DNA of 64,000 nt, from positions 7,997 to 71,996 of the forward strand of contig CAVQCA010000055.1 in the NCBI GenBank assembly GCA_963710815.1, written 5' to 3'. The position numbers and the translations under genes were made by a program. Below are positions 8,257-16,908 of this stretch, in pieces. The DNA is from CAVQCA01 sp963710815. Lineage in GTDB: Bacteria; Pseudomonadota; Gammaproteobacteria; UBA9214. Under the pieces are notes generated by a model. That model saw only the letters and a list, made by a program, of their open reading frames with translations, made no database searches and had not been told where the DNA came from. Positions within the stretch are counted from its first letter, which is position 1. Every line of letters starts with the position of its first letter.

Positions 8257-10128
8257 CTAGCTCGCCTCCGGTGATCCTTCCGGTGGATAGTCGAGTGTGT
8301 TGCGATGTTTGCCGCGGTAGTCGGCGGTAAATGTCGGGAACGGCAGTTCCCGGGCAGCGCACCAGTCCCGCACCTGTGCCTCGGCCGCTCGCTGGCGCTG
8401 GGTGTCAAGCCCTTCGTCTCTGGCGTGGTAGACGGTGCGCGAGGGAACCGCGAATCCGGTACCGGCATCCTTTACAACCTTCATGACGCGCAGATAGATG
8501 TCTTCACGGATGGCACGGAATTCATTCGGGTTCGTGGTTTTGATATTTACACGGAGTTCCACATTCAAGCCGAATTCACCAAAGCCCGCGAAGCGCACCA
8601 TGGGTTCTTCATCGATGACCCGGGGATGCGCCAGCAGCAGGTCACGCAGTGAAACCAGCAGGAAACGCAGCTGATCATCCGTTGTTTCGTAACGCAGCCT
8701 CAACACGCTCGACAGCATGGTATGGCTGCGCAGGCTGTAGTTGACCAGGTGCATCTTGGAAAAGTCGCCGTTGGGAATCGTCGTCACCGTATTATCAATG
8801 CCCCGGATACGCGTCGAGCGTAAACCGATCGCTTCAACGATACCGATACGCTGCCAGTCCAGGCTCGGGTCCTCGCCGTAGCGGCAGAAGTCACCGACAC
8901 GCACGGGACGGTCAGCGAACAGGTTCAGGCTGCCGATGAAGTGTTCGATCGTGTTCTGTGCAGCGAGCGCAATGGCGATACCACCCACGCCCAGACCCGC
9001 AACAATACCGTATAGCGGAGCACCAAGCTGGCTGCTGACATAGAAGATAATGGAGATAACCGCCACGCTGCCGACGATCCGGGCCGCGAGACGCAGCAGG
9101 TGGGCATTCAGGCTCTGGTCAGGGATTCTCGGCAAGGCGATAACCGCTTCGGCCAGGACCATCGAACCCGTCCAGGCGATCCATGCCAGCGCGAAATAAG
9201 CAACGGCGTCAGCCATCAGTGTCAGGTCCTCGGCAAGCCGGCCCGTCAGGGCAAGCTCCCGGTTCGCCATATCGAGCACCAGTGGTGTCAGCAGCAACAG
9301 GGTGAACGGAGTCGCAAGGCGACACAGGTGGGCGGCGGTCGCGGGTCGATCGGAAAGTCCGCACCGCGCCAGCCGGTGAACGATCACAAACACTATGACG
9401 GTGACAGCTATCAGTATTGCCAGGGCAAGCCATTTCCACACCGCCTGCTCGTACACGCTGTGTTTCAACCAGTCGGGAAACCCTTCGATGATGCCCGGCG
9501 GAATCACCCAGCTGCTCATGCTGAGATAATCGCGCTTTTCGGCATAGTTTTTCACCGGGACGTCGCGCCGGTAGGGCAGCAGGCGCGTTTTTTTATAAAA
9601 GTCCCTGGCGCGGGCCACCGTCGAAGGGCTGAACAGGAACTCTCCGGCGCGCGGGCCGTCTGCAACGCGTGCAATAGTGATCTCGGTATGCGGAATGGTC
9701 CAGCTTTCGGTTTGGCTGTCCGCCTTTTTGTTGATTCCAGCGCCTGCATAGGCCGAGGCATCGGGTATTTCCGCCTCGGGTGGAAGCTCGATGCGGGACA
9801 ACACCTCGTACAGGTAGATGACCTCGTCACGTCCCATCCCGAAGCGGGCCGCGGGTGGGGCAGCGCTCAAGTTGAGCGTGCGTTCCGCCCTGGCTCCCAT
9901 TTCATGCAGGCGGGCAGCCGCCTTGCGACTCGGGGTATCCCAGTACTCGTCACGCACCAAACGCAGATAGTCATCGCCCGTCTTCAGGAAGGAGTTCAAC
10001 GTCGCCCTCGGACTGGACAGGTCCAGTGGCTCCAGCGGGTGCCTGGCATCGGTATTCCCGGCGACAGGTGAGCACAGCACCAGCAGCAGCATGCAGAGGT
10101 ATAACCGTCCGGAATGATGACTTACCAT
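8257..10128 (-). CDS. MscS-family mechanosensitive ion channel with a large periplasmic N-terminal domain
   Basis: 623 residues; the ATG at 10128 follows a GGAG ribosome site by 7 bp. A signal peptide (about 1-24) leads into a periplasmic domain of about 180 residues, then four or five membrane segments. The pore-lining helix and start of the beta domain are clear: GIVAGLGVGGIAIALAAQ, then NTIEHFIGSL and DRPVRVGDFC. The C-terminal alpha/beta cage follows (VPSRTVYHARDEGLD). It is a large relative of YnaI/YbdG-type channels rather than plain MscS. The transporter/HEAT gene starts 126 bp downstream on the same strand, so co-transcription is possible but unproven. Confidence 0.92.
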   Translation of the reverse strand: MVSHHSGRLYLCMLLLVLCSPVAGNTDARHPLEPLDLSSPRATLNSFLKTGDDYLRLVRDEYWDTPSRKAAARLHEMGARAERTLNLSAAPPAARFGMGRDEVIYLYEVLSRIELPPEAEIPDASAYAGAGINKKADSQTESWTIPHTEITIARVADGPRAGEFLFSPSTVARARDFYKKTRLLPYRRDVPVKNYAEKRDYLSMSSWVIPPGIIEGFPDWLKHSVYEQAVWKWLALAILIAVTVIVFVIVHRLARCGLSDRPATAAHLCRLATPFTLLLLTPLVLDMANRELALTGRLAEDLTLMADAVAYFALAWIAWTGSMVLAEAVIALPRIPDQSLNAHLLRLAARIVGSVAVISIIFYVSSQLGAPLYGIVAGLGVGGIAIALAAQNTIEHFIGSLNLFADRPVRVGDFCRYGEDPSLDWQRIGIVEAIGLRSTRIRGIDNTVTTIPNGDFSKMHLVNYSLRSHTMLSSVLRLRYETTDDQLRFLLVSLRDLLLAHPRVIDEEPMVRFAGFGEFGLNVELRVNIKTTNPNEFRAIREDIYLRVMKVVKDAGTGFAVPSRTVYHARDEGLDTQRQRAAEAQVRDWCAARELPFPTFTADYRGKHRNTLDYPPEGSPEAS

Positions 10129-10347
10129 GATTTACTCCAATAGAATCCTGGCAATAAATACACACAAACAAGAAACACTGTTATCCGCGCAACAACCGGA
10201 CGTCAACATTCCTGATCATACCGGGTTCGCCACATAATTCGCTGGCTGCCTGAACACGCCCGGCAACCTGACAACGCCGCGGCTGTGCGTACACGCGGGG
10301 ACGTTGAGCAAGCGCCGGCCAAGCGACCGGATTGGATAGAAACCGTG

Positions 10348-10563
10348 CTATCGATGGAAAAACAGGTTGATGAGGATCGTCAATACCACGCTGACGATAA
10401 TCATCGAGGTGACCGGGAACAGGAAGGTGCCGTTTCCCCGTTCGATGCGGATGTCCCCGGGCAGGTGACCGAACCACCCCAGCAGCCCCGGCGCGTAGAT
10501 GAGCACCAGGCCGAGCAGGACCAGCACGAGACCGAGCAGCAGGATCAGTTTCCCCATGCCCAT
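10348..10563 (-). CDS. DUF2905 family small membrane protein
   Basis: A 71-residue protein with two hydrophobic segments (about 3-24 and 47-68) separated by a short loop carrying the family's PGDIRIERG-like signature (GHLPGDIRIERGNGTFLFP). The function of DUF2905 is not established. The ATG at 10563 is followed two codons later by another at 10557; no strong ribosome site distinguishes them. It lies 40 bp downstream of the GGCT-like gene and probably shares its transcript. Confidence 0.88.
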   Translation of the reverse strand: MGMGKLILLLGLVLVLLGLVLIYAPGLLGWFGHLPGDIRIERGNGTFLFPVTSMIIVSVVLTILINLFFHR

Positions 10564-10603
10564 GGCGTCGGTCTGCGGGGTGATTGACCCGCAGTGAGCG
10601 TGA

Positions 10604-11014
10604 TCACGCCTGTTCTCCCGCCTGGCATCTTTCCAGGAATGCCCGCAGCGCTTCCACCTCGACGTCTTCCCTGCGCCAGGGCGTGCCGGTGAGGCGCGCG
10701 CGCATGGCGTCCCGAACCGCGTAGGTCCACGCCTGCAGCGGCTTGCCCTCCTCGTCCGTCACGCACACCCGGATACGCTCGTAGAGTTCGCCCTCGAACT
10801 CGTCCAGCTTGCGGAAGTGGGCCTCCCCGATTCCGGCGTACACCACGCCCTCGGTGCAGGCCTGCGGCTCGTGAATGAGGCCGGGATAGACCTTCCCTCT
10901 GACGGTGTAACAGGCGTAATCGTCCAGCACCGCCTTCTCACCTTCCAGGTGGCAGCCGGTGACCGCCTGCAGGACCTCGGGAAACTGCAGGGTGCCGTAG
11001 GAGAAGAGGCGCAT
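10604..11014 (-). CDS. Gamma-glutamylcyclotransferase-like (AIG2/GGCT) family protein
   Basis: 136 residues with the family substrate-binding motif YGTLQ at residues 6-10 and the conserved acidic segment LDEFEGELYERI that carries the catalytic glutamate in active members. These enzymes act on gamma-glutamyl or epsilon-(gamma-glutamyl) amines, but bacterial AIG2-like members are mostly untested. The length is typical. It is in line with tatD (57 bp upstream) and DUF2905 downstream, suggesting a three-gene transcript. Confidence 0.88.
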   Translation of the reverse strand: MRLFSYGTLQFPEVLQAVTGCHLEGEKAVLDDYACYTVRGKVYPGLIHEPQACTEGVVYAGIGEAHFRKLDEFEGELYERIRVCVTDEEGKPLQAWTYAVRDAMRARLTGTPWRREDVEVEALRAFLERCQAGEQA

Positions 11015-11071
11015 GGTGTGATCGTTTTCCTGGTTGGGTGAGGTCTCGTAACCGCCGTTTCGGCCACTCCA

Positions 11072-11857
11072 TTATCCGGACTGACCCGGGCGAGTGTCCA
11101 GCCCCAGCGCGGCGCGGGCATTGGCGCTGGTCTGGCGTGCCAGCGCCTCCGGGCTCTCGCCGCGCGCCTCGGCCAGGGCCGCCAGGCAATCGGGCAGATA
11201 CTCCGGACTGTTGCGTGAACCCCGGTGCCGGGCCACGGTCAGGTCCGGCGCATCCGTCTCCAGCACGATGGCCTCCGCCGGCAGCCGCTGCGCCAGTTCG
11301 CGCAGCCGGCGGGAGCGTTCGTAGGTCAGCATGCCGCCGAATCCCAGCTTGAAGCCGAGATCGATATACTGCTGCGCCTGCTGCAGACTGCCGTTGTAGG
11401 CGTGTGCAATCCCGCCCGGTACGCGAATGCGCTTCAGCGTCGTGAGCACCGGGTCGTGCGCCTTGCGCACATGCAGTATGACCGGCAGGTTCACGGCCCG
11501 CGCCATCGCCAGCTGCGCCTCGAACAATGCCTGCTGGCGCTGCCGGTCCAGCCCGGTGACGAAGTAGTCCAGCCCGATCTCGCCCACGGCCACGGGCCGG
11601 TGCCCGGCCAGCAGGCGCTCCAGCGCCGGGAGGTCTGTCTGTCGATGCTGTTCGAGGTAGACCGGGTGCAGGCCCAGCGCGGGATAGAGGTCCGGTTCAC
11701 TGTCACAAAACCGCAGCAGGTAATCCCAGCCCGGCGCCAGCACGCCCGGAACGACGATCGCCGCCACACCGTTGGCGCGCGCCCGGGCCAGCACCGCCGA
11801 CCGGTCCGGGTCGAACTCCGCGACATCGAGGTGGCAATGGGTATCGATAAGCTCCAC
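11072..11857 (-). CDS. TatD family metal-dependent hydrolase/DNase
   Basis: A 261-residue TIM-barrel hydrolase. Metal-binding landmarks are in order: IDTHCHLD at the N-terminus, GEIGLDYF near residue 92, LHVRKAHD near 128, then YNG and LETDAPDL near 203. TatD proteins are 3'-5' exonucleases or deoxyribonucleases; this one could be TatD, YcfH or YjjV type. The TDAPDL...RHRGSRNSPEYL C-terminal pattern is closest in style to YjjV. It is divergent from tcdA with 86 bp between starts. Confidence 0.92.
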   Translation of the reverse strand: MELIDTHCHLDVAEFDPDRSAVLARARANGVAAIVVPGVLAPGWDYLLRFCDSEPDLYPALGLHPVYLEQHRQTDLPALERLLAGHRPVAVGEIGLDYFVTGLDRQRQQALFEAQLAMARAVNLPVILHVRKAHDPVLTTLKRIRVPGGIAHAYNGSLQQAQQYIDLGFKLGFGGMLTYERSRRLRELAQRLPAEAIVLETDAPDLTVARHRGSRNSPEYLPDCLAALAEARGESPEALARQTSANARAALGLDTRPGQSG

Positions 11858-11943
11858 AAAGGGGATTGTATGCCTGCGGCGCGCTCGGACCCAGCCGTTT
11901 TCTGGTATGGTCTGCGCCTGCGGCCATCCGGCATTGTCATCTC

Positions 11944-12762
11944 ATGGATACAACGGAACGGGAACAGGACAGCGATGCGGCGGACCTCGAACGTCGCTTC
12001 GGGGGCATACGCCGCCTCTACGGGGAACGCGCCCTGGAATGCTTCCGGGAGGCGCACGTAGGTGTGATCGGCATCGGCGGTGTCGGCTCCTGGGCGGCCG
12101 AGGCGCTGGCCCGCTCGGCCATCGGCCGCCTCACGCTGGTCGATCTCGACCATGTGGCCGAGTCCAACATCAACCGTCAGATCCACGCCCTGTCCGGCAC
12201 CCTCGGCATGGCCAAGGTGCGGGTGGTGGCGGAGCGCATCCGGCAGATCAACCCCGCCTGCCGGGTGACGGCCATCGAGGAGTTTCTTTCCCGCGAGAAC
12301 CTCGCCTCCCTGCTCTCGCGGGATTATGACCATGTCATCGACTGCATCGACGGCTTCCGCATCAAGGCCGCGCTGATCGCCCATTGCCGGCGCCACCGCA
12401 TCCGGCTGGTCACGGTCGGCGGCGCCGGCGGTCAAACGGACCCGACGCGGGTACAGGTCGCCGATTTGAGCCGCACCCGACATGACGCCCTGTTTTCCAA
12501 GACGCGCAAGCTGTTGCGCGAGGACTACGGTTTCCCGCGGAACCTGAAACGCCGCTTCGACATCCCCTGCGTCTACTCCGAGGAACAGCCACTGTTTCCC
12601 GACGGTGACGGCGGCGTGTGTCATGACAAACCGCATGGCGCCGGTATCGGACGCCTCAACTGTGCCGGCGGGCTGGGTTCTTCGTGCGCTGTCACCGCCA
12701 CCTTCGGCCTGGTGGCCGCAGCGCACACACTGAAGCGACTGGCCGCACGGGAAGACGGTTGA
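11944..12762 (+). CDS. tcdA: tRNA threonylcarbamoyladenosine dehydratase (E1-like)
   Basis: TcdA uses ATP to cyclise t6A37 of tRNA to ct6A. The 272-residue protein starts at the ATG at 11944 (MDTTEREQDS); the in-frame extension upstream to 11866 lacks family sequence. The nucleotide-binding glycine loop is VGVIGIGGVGSWAAEAL, followed by the ThiF/MoeB-type VDLDHVAESNINRQIHAL and DYDHVIDCID. The C-terminal GLGSSCAVTATFGLVAA is characteristic of the TcdA/YgdL group. Divergent from tatD. Confidence 0.93.
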   Translation: MDTTEREQDSDAADLERRFGGIRRLYGERALECFREAHVGVIGIGGVGSWAAEALARSAIGRLTLVDLDHVAESNINRQIHALSGTLGMAKVRVVAERIRQINPACRVTAIEEFLSRENLASLLSRDYDHVIDCIDGFRIKAALIAHCRRHRIRLVTVGGAGGQTDPTRVQVADLSRTRHDALFSKTRKLLREDYGFPRNLKRRFDIPCVYSEEQPLFPDGDGGVCHDKPHGAGIGRLNCAGGLGSSCAVTATFGLVAAAHTLKRLAAREDG

Positions 12763-12951
12763 TGCGATGCGGCATACACACGACCCTCATAGAATGCCGG
12801 TCACGAACACACCGTCAGGTAACGGCCGGTACCGGACAACCCGTACATCGCCAGCCGCGGACACCGGTGAGCGTGGAGAGCTATATCACCAGAGGCCGTT
12901 TCATCGCACCGGGTGCGCTTCGACCGCGCCCTGCAAAGAGACGATCAAACG

Positions 12952-13284
12952 ATGAGTGACTGGATAGATAAAGCCAGGGATGCCATGAAACGGCGCGGCA
13001 TGACGAATCTGCAGCTCGCCCGGGAACTGGGTGTCACCCAGAGCACCGTCGGCCGATGGCTGGGCGGGCGCAGCATCCCCGGCGGCGGGACACTCCGGCG
13101 CATCGGCGGCATCCTGGGCATCAACCTGGCCAATACCGGCTCCGCCGATAGCGGCGATGGCCAGGAAGCCGAACTGCTGGCCGCGTTCCGCCGCATGACG
13201 CCGGCGGAACGCGCGCTGCTGCTGCAATACCTGCGGGACAGGGAGCACCCCTACCACGGCCGGTCTGAAGACGCCGACGGTTGA
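12952..13284 (+). CDS. XRE-family helix-turn-helix protein
   Basis: A 110-residue cytoplasmic DNA-binding protein. Residues about 5-55 form a Cro/CI-type helix-turn-helix (AMKRRGMTNLQLARELGVTQ, then STVGRWLGGRSIPGG). The C-terminal part has a short helix typical of small repressors (TPAERALLLQYLRD). The ATG at 12952 is preferred; a GTG/ATG extension to 12913 would add a segment without family character. The 189 bp between tcdA and this gene show nothing else. The target is unknown. Confidence 0.85.
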   Translation: MSDWIDKARDAMKRRGMTNLQLARELGVTQSTVGRWLGGRSIPGGGTLRRIGGILGINLANTGSADSGDGQEAELLAAFRRMTPAERALLLQYLRDREHPYHGRSEDADG

Positions 13285-13372
13285 CCCGAAACCGGCCGCA
13301 TGGTGAAGGTCAGCCTGTCAGGGAAGGCCATAGTCATCCCCCGCCGTATCCGGCGGACACGACAGCCCGGCG

Positions 13373-13780
13373 TCAGTCATCCGCCACGAGGGTGACCACT
13401 ACCCTGCGCTCCCGGCGCGGCCCATCGAACTCGCACAGGAAGATATTCTGCCAGGTGGACAGACCCAGTAGTCCGTCGATCAGGGGAATGGTCTCGGAGG
13501 GGCCTACCAGGCCGGCCTTGAGGTGGGCGTCACCATTGCCGTCCTGGGCATCATGCAGCCACACGCCTTTGGGGATGATCCCGCGCAGAAACATAACGAC
13601 ATCGGTCTGCACGCTTTCGTCCCAGTTTTCCTGGATCATGATCGCCGCGGTGGCGCCCTGGACATACACCGATACGAGGCCGTCGGTGATACCACTCCGA
13701 GCCACGATTTCCTTGACCGGCGCGGTGATATCGACCAGCGTCTCCCGTTCATCGGTCGCCAGGGTAAAAATTTCCCGCAT
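13373..13780 (-). CDS. YjbQ/UPF0047 family protein
   Basis: A 135-residue member of the YjbQ family, for which weak thiamine-phosphate synthase activity has been reported in E. coli. Conserved segments are TDGLVSVYVQGATAAIMIQ, ENWDESVQTDVV, the HDAQDGNGDAHLKAGLVGPS block with putative metal and active-site residues, and LSTWQNIFLCEFDGPRRER near the C-terminus. The length is typical. It is convergent with the XRE gene. Confidence 0.9.
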   Translation of the reverse strand: MREIFTLATDERETLVDITAPVKEIVARSGITDGLVSVYVQGATAAIMIQENWDESVQTDVVMFLRGIIPKGVWLHDAQDGNGDAHLKAGLVGPSETIPLIDGLLGLSTWQNIFLCEFDGPRRERRVVVTLVADD

Positions 13781-13861
13781 CAGCCGGTATTGTCCGGGCC
13801 CGGCGTCACCGGGCTCATGGCTACCCGCTCAACGAGCGCATCCCGTCCGGGGAAACGCCGG

Positions 13862-14227
13862 CTACATCACGCTGCCAAAGCTGGTATTTTCGCTGCCCGG
13901 CGGTGGCTCGAGACCGGCGACCCGGCAACCCTGGGCGATCGGACCGCTGGGAAAAAGTGTATAGAGATACTTGATGCCACCCTTGGCATGAAACTTCTCA
14001 TCCAGCGCGTCGTGCAACTCACGGGCATTGATGCCGGTGTCCGCGTGCCTGGCGAAATAACCTTGCAAGGCGCGTACCGCCTCCCAGTGATCGGTGCCGG
14101 CCTTCAACCCTTCAGTGGCCGCCGTTTGCGTCGCCGCATCGCGGGACCAGCCCGGCGGTGCGTGCGGAAAATCGGGATCCGCGGCATCATTTTCATTGGG
14201 ATGCATAATGTCATTCATCGTTTCCAT
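13862..14227 (-). CDS. DsrC/TusE-family protein with CysB but no C-terminal CysA
   Basis: 121 residues from the ATG at 14227, which has an AGGAG site about 10 bp upstream; the longer open frame (to 14368) lacks homology. The second half is plainly DsrC/TusE-like: GGIKYLYTLFPSGPIAQG, then CRVAGLEPPPG. DsrC proteins carry sulfur on two C-terminal cysteines. Here the inner cysteine (CysB) is Cys101, but Ser112 stands at the position of the penultimate CysA, and the chain continues about nine residues to end FGSVM. It therefore cannot form the usual CysA-CysB disulfide. It is followed upstream by an OsmC-like gene on the same strand (77 bp). Confidence 0.85.
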   Translation of the reverse strand: METMNDIMHPNENDAADPDFPHAPPGWSRDAATQTAATEGLKAGTDHWEAVRALQGYFARHADTGINARELHDALDEKFHAKGGIKYLYTLFPSGPIAQGCRVAGLEPPPGSENTSFGSVM

Positions 14228-14304
14228 CTTTCTTCTCCTCCGCTTGCTGATTGATGATCTGCGGTAGACTGTAGTCGGGTCGATTGACTTCATCAAGCCC
14301 CTTG

Positions 14305-14724
14305 TCAACCAAACCGTACCCGGGTCCGGATGTCGGGCACTTCCCCGAGATTTTTCGACACCGGGCACTGACGCATGCGCTCAACGATATAATCCACATC
14401 CTGCCGTGTCGGGGTGCCTGATTTCAGCAGAGCATCAAACCGGATGTGCAGCTTCCGGATGAACCAGTCTTCACCGGTGAGCAGATCGATCGATCCGTTC
14501 GCCTCCGCCAGGCGGAAACCCCTTTCCGCGCAGTTTGTTCTGAAGTAGGTATGCTGGCAGGTCAGAATGGTATAGACAAACAGCAGGAATCCGGGCGTGC
14601 GCAGGCCGGGATCGAGCGCCTCCCACCGCCGTTTGACCAGCACTTCGACCTCGAGGTCGACGATACTGTTGTCCGGGTCTTCATAGCGACAGGACATCCG
14701 CAGCTGGAAGCGCCGTTCATTCAT
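14305..14724 (-). CDS. OsmC-like family protein
   Basis: 139 residues; the ATG at 14724 has an AAGGAG site 8 bp upstream, better than the longer in-frame start at 14748. OsmC/Ohr-fold proteins reduce peroxides using two cysteines. Candidate cysteines are in TILTCQHTYF, with a second in the typical C-terminal motif MRQCPVSKNL. The middle is acidic and lacks other domains. It is probably co-transcribed with the DsrC-like gene 77 bp downstream, suggesting a thiol or persulfide role; that is inference. The peroxidase activity is untested. Confidence 0.78.
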   Translation of the reverse strand: MNERRFQLRMSCRYEDPDNSIVDLEVEVLVKRRWEALDPGLRTPGFLLFVYTILTCQHTYFRTNCAERGFRLAEANGSIDLLTGEDWFIRKLHIRFDALLKSGTPTRQDVDYIVERMRQCPVSKNLGEVPDIRTRVRFG

Positions 14725-14896
14725 TGCATTCTCCTTAATGTTTATCATCGATGCGCCGCGGAACGACCGATAAATCCGGCCCTGAAATCCGTCGGCGGGG
14801 TCAGTATTTCCACCTCAAAAGAAACATTAGCATTTCCCATGGACCTCGGTTACACTCGCGCTGATTGCACATTATTCAGGTTTTTTCGGAAGTTCC

Positions 14897-14926
14897 TTGC
14901 AGTATCTGCTGTAAATTACCTTTAAT
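14897..14926 (+). promoter_or_regulatory. Candidate sigma70 promoter for the cold-shock gene
   Basis: TTGCAG (14897-14902) and TTTAAT (14921-14926) are separated by 18 bp, about 50 bp before the cold-shock ATG. The surrounding 60 bp are AT-richer than the neighbourhood. No cold-box motif is evident. Confidence 0.35.
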
Positions 14927-14974
14927 GATATGCAATTGGACACGGGTTATTCTGATTCACAAGAGGTGATTTAC

Positions 14975-15178
14975 ATGGCAACAGGTACCGTTAAATGGTT
15001 TAACGAATCCAAGGGCTTTGGTTTTATCGCGCCTGCCGACGGCGGTGAAGATGTCTTCGTGCATTTCTCGGCTATCGAAGGCGAGGGTTTCAAGACCCTG
15101 ATCGAAGGTCAGCAGGTGAAGTTCGAGGTTCAGAAAGGACCGAAGGGGCTGCAGGCGGCGCATGTCACCCCCGCCTGA
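14975..15178 (+). CDS. CspA-family cold-shock protein
   Basis: A 67-residue single cold-shock domain that binds single-stranded nucleic acid and melts RNA structure. Both RNP motifs are present: KGFGFIAP (RNP1) and VFVHFSAI (RNP2). The start MATGTVKWF at 14975 has a GAGGTG site 6 bp upstream; an in-frame extension to 14930 is unnecessary. It is a single-gene unit, closed by a strong intrinsic terminator about 50 bp downstream. It may or may not be cold induced. Confidence 0.96.
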   Translation: MATGTVKWFNESKGFGFIAPADGGEDVFVHFSAIEGEGFKTLIEGQQVKFEVQKGPKGLQAAHVTPA

Positions 15179-15225
15179 TCAAGGGGCATTAATAAACCTG
15201 TACGTTTGAAGTTATGAATCAAGTG

Positions 15226-15254
15226 AAACCCCGCCGCCATGGCGGGGTTTTTTT
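15226..15254 (+). terminator. Rho-independent terminator of the cold-shock gene
   Basis: A perfect 9-bp stem, AACCCCGCC (15227-15235) with GGCGGGGTT (15241-15249), a 5-base loop, and then a run of T. It lies 48 bp after the cold-shock stop codon. Confidence 0.93.
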
Positions 15255-15274
15255 GCCCGGACTGGCGTGTGAAC

Positions 15275-15586
15275 TCAGGCGGAAGATGCGTGATCCACGA
15301 TTCCGTCCGCAACAATTTCATTCAATGACGATCCGATCAGTCTGATCTTGTCGACGCGGCGCAGCTTCTTGATCGCCGCCTCCCGCCGGCTCGCGCTGGA
15401 ACGGCTGTGCCCGCTCTCCAGATAGACCACCTGCGTCGGCCGTCGGCCGCGGAAATACCTGGCGCCGCGACATGCGGCATGCAGGGAATATCGCCGGGCG
15501 ATATCGTTGGTGATCCCCGTATAGAGTGTGGTATCGGAACAGAGAATGATGTAGACCTGCCAGTTCATCGCGTCCATGTTAGCCAT
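15275..15586 (-). CDS. GIY-YIG nuclease-domain protein (YhbQ/UPF0213-like)
   Basis: A protein of up to 103 residues with a stand-alone GIY-YIG domain: WQVYIILC, LYTGITNDIARRY (catalytic Tyr and Arg region), then GRRPTQVVYLE and SRREAAIKKLRRVDK. Such small proteins resemble the E. coli YhbQ nuclease. Three in-frame ATGs (15586, 15577, 15568) lie close together; family starts resemble the last (MNWQVYI), and no clear ribosome site decides. It is convergent with the cold-shock gene and divergent from slyD. Confidence 0.85.
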   Translation of the reverse strand: MANMDAMNWQVYIILCSDTTLYTGITNDIARRYSLHAACRGARYFRGRRPTQVVYLESGHSRSSASRREAAIKKLRRVDKIRLIGSSLNEIVADGIVDHASSA

Positions 15587-15742
15587 ACCGGACGGGCCTG
15601 CCTACCACTCCCCGTCACGGCGCCGAGTGTGCTAGCATCCCCGTTCCCATTAAATCGGTCCCTCTCACTGCTTGTATTGTTGGCCATCCCGGCGCCCACT
15701 TTGCGGCATGGGTTGCGGGACTCCCAGGTCCAGGAGCCAACC

Positions 15743-16228
15743 ATGCAGATTGAAAAACACCGCGTAGTCACCCTCGCCTACACCCTCAAGGACGATGACG
15801 ACAGAATCATCGACCAGTCCGATGACGGCAGCTTCTGCTATCTGCATGGCGCCAGCAACATCATCCCCGGGCTGGAGAACGCCCTGACCGGCAAGGTGGC
15901 GGGCGACGAGCTGTCGGTGTCGGTACCCCCCGAGGAGGGCTACGGTGTCCATGATGTCGAAAAGACCCAGGCTGTGCCGCGCGAAATGTTCCCGACCGAA
16001 GAGGAGATCGTGGCCGGCATGCAGTTTCATGCCCAGGGACCCGAGGGACACACGCTGGTGGTGACCGTCGTCAAGGTGGAGGACGACAGCATCACCGTGG
16101 ACGGCAATCATCCGCTCGCGGGCGTGCGGCTCAACTTCGACGTGAAGGTGCTGGACGTGCGCGCGGCAACCGGGGATGAGGTCACCCACGGTCACGTGCA
16201 CGGCCCCCACGGACACCATCAGCACTGA
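15743..16228 (+). CDS. slyD: FKBP-type peptidyl-prolyl isomerase, SlyD-like
   Basis: A 161-residue cytoplasmic isomerase/chaperone. It has the split FKBP domain (YLHGASNIIPGLENAL) with an insert-in-flap domain carrying VPPEEGYGVHD and the F/M-rich segment PREMF, and a His-rich metal-binding tail (HGHVHGPHGHHQH). SlyD helps nickel delivery and folding. The ATG at 15743 follows a CAGGAG site; the open frame upstream to 15407 is spurious. It is followed by efpL on the same strand. Confidence 0.93.
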   Translation: MQIEKHRVVTLAYTLKDDDDRIIDQSDDGSFCYLHGASNIIPGLENALTGKVAGDELSVSVPPEEGYGVHDVEKTQAVPREMFPTEEEIVAGMQFHAQGPEGHTLVVTVVKVEDDSITVDGNHPLAGVRLNFDVKVLDVRAATGDEVTHGHVHGPHGHHQH

Positions 16229-16267
16229 ACCGGACTGGAAGGACTTCCCTTACCGCAACCATCCGTC

Positions 16268-16831
16268 ATGAAGGCGAGCGAACTCAGAAAAGGCGTCGTG
16301 CTCCTGGTCAACGGACGCAATGTCATCATCAAGAGCGTGGACGTCCAGTCCCCCTCCTCCCGCAGCGGCAGCACGCTCTACAAGCTTCGCGGACACGATC
16401 TGGTCAGCAGGCAGAAGTACGAGGCCAGCCTCAAGGGCGAGGAGTCGTTGCAGACCGTGGACTTCGAGCGGCGCGCGGTGCAGTACCTCTATCAGGACGC
16501 GGACAGCTGCACCTTTATGGACAAGGATACCTACGAGCAGTACAGCCTGGACAATGCCTCGCTCGATGAGGAACGCCTTTACCTCGACGATGGCCTGGAA
16601 GGCATCACGGCCCTGGTGGCCGATGGCGCGGTGCTGGGCATCGAACTGCCCGCGACGGTCGCGCTGGAGGTCATGGACACCGCTCCGGCCATGAAAGCGG
16701 CCTCGTCCTCCGCCCGCACCAAGCCCGCCACGCTCAAGACCGGCCTGGTGGTCCAGGTGCCCGAATACCTCACGCCCGGCGAACGCATCAAGATCAACAC
16801 CGCCACCGGGGAATTCATCTCGCGCGCCTGA
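16268..16831 (+). CDS. efpL: Elongation factor P-like protein EfpL (YeiP)
   Basis: A 187-residue, three-domain EF-P paralogue that relieves ribosome stalling. The N-terminal KOW-like domain begins MKASELRKGVVLLVNGRNVI. The tip loop reads SPSSRSGSTLYK, with an arginine where canonical EF-P carries its modified lysine, as in EfpL, so no post-translational modification is expected. The C-terminal domain ends in the usual PGERIKINTATGEF. It lies 39 bp downstream of slyD, possibly on the same transcript. Confidence 0.93.
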   Translation: MKASELRKGVVLLVNGRNVIIKSVDVQSPSSRSGSTLYKLRGHDLVSRQKYEASLKGEESLQTVDFERRAVQYLYQDADSCTFMDKDTYEQYSLDNASLDEERLYLDDGLEGITALVADGAVLGIELPATVALEVMDTAPAMKAASSSARTKPATLKTGLVVQVPEYLTPGERIKINTATGEFISRA

Positions 16832-16908
16832 ACGCGGGATCGACGACCTCACGTCTGCGCCGGCGGATTCGGGAGAACAGCCTGCCCCCGGGGTGAGACC
16901 CTGAACAG

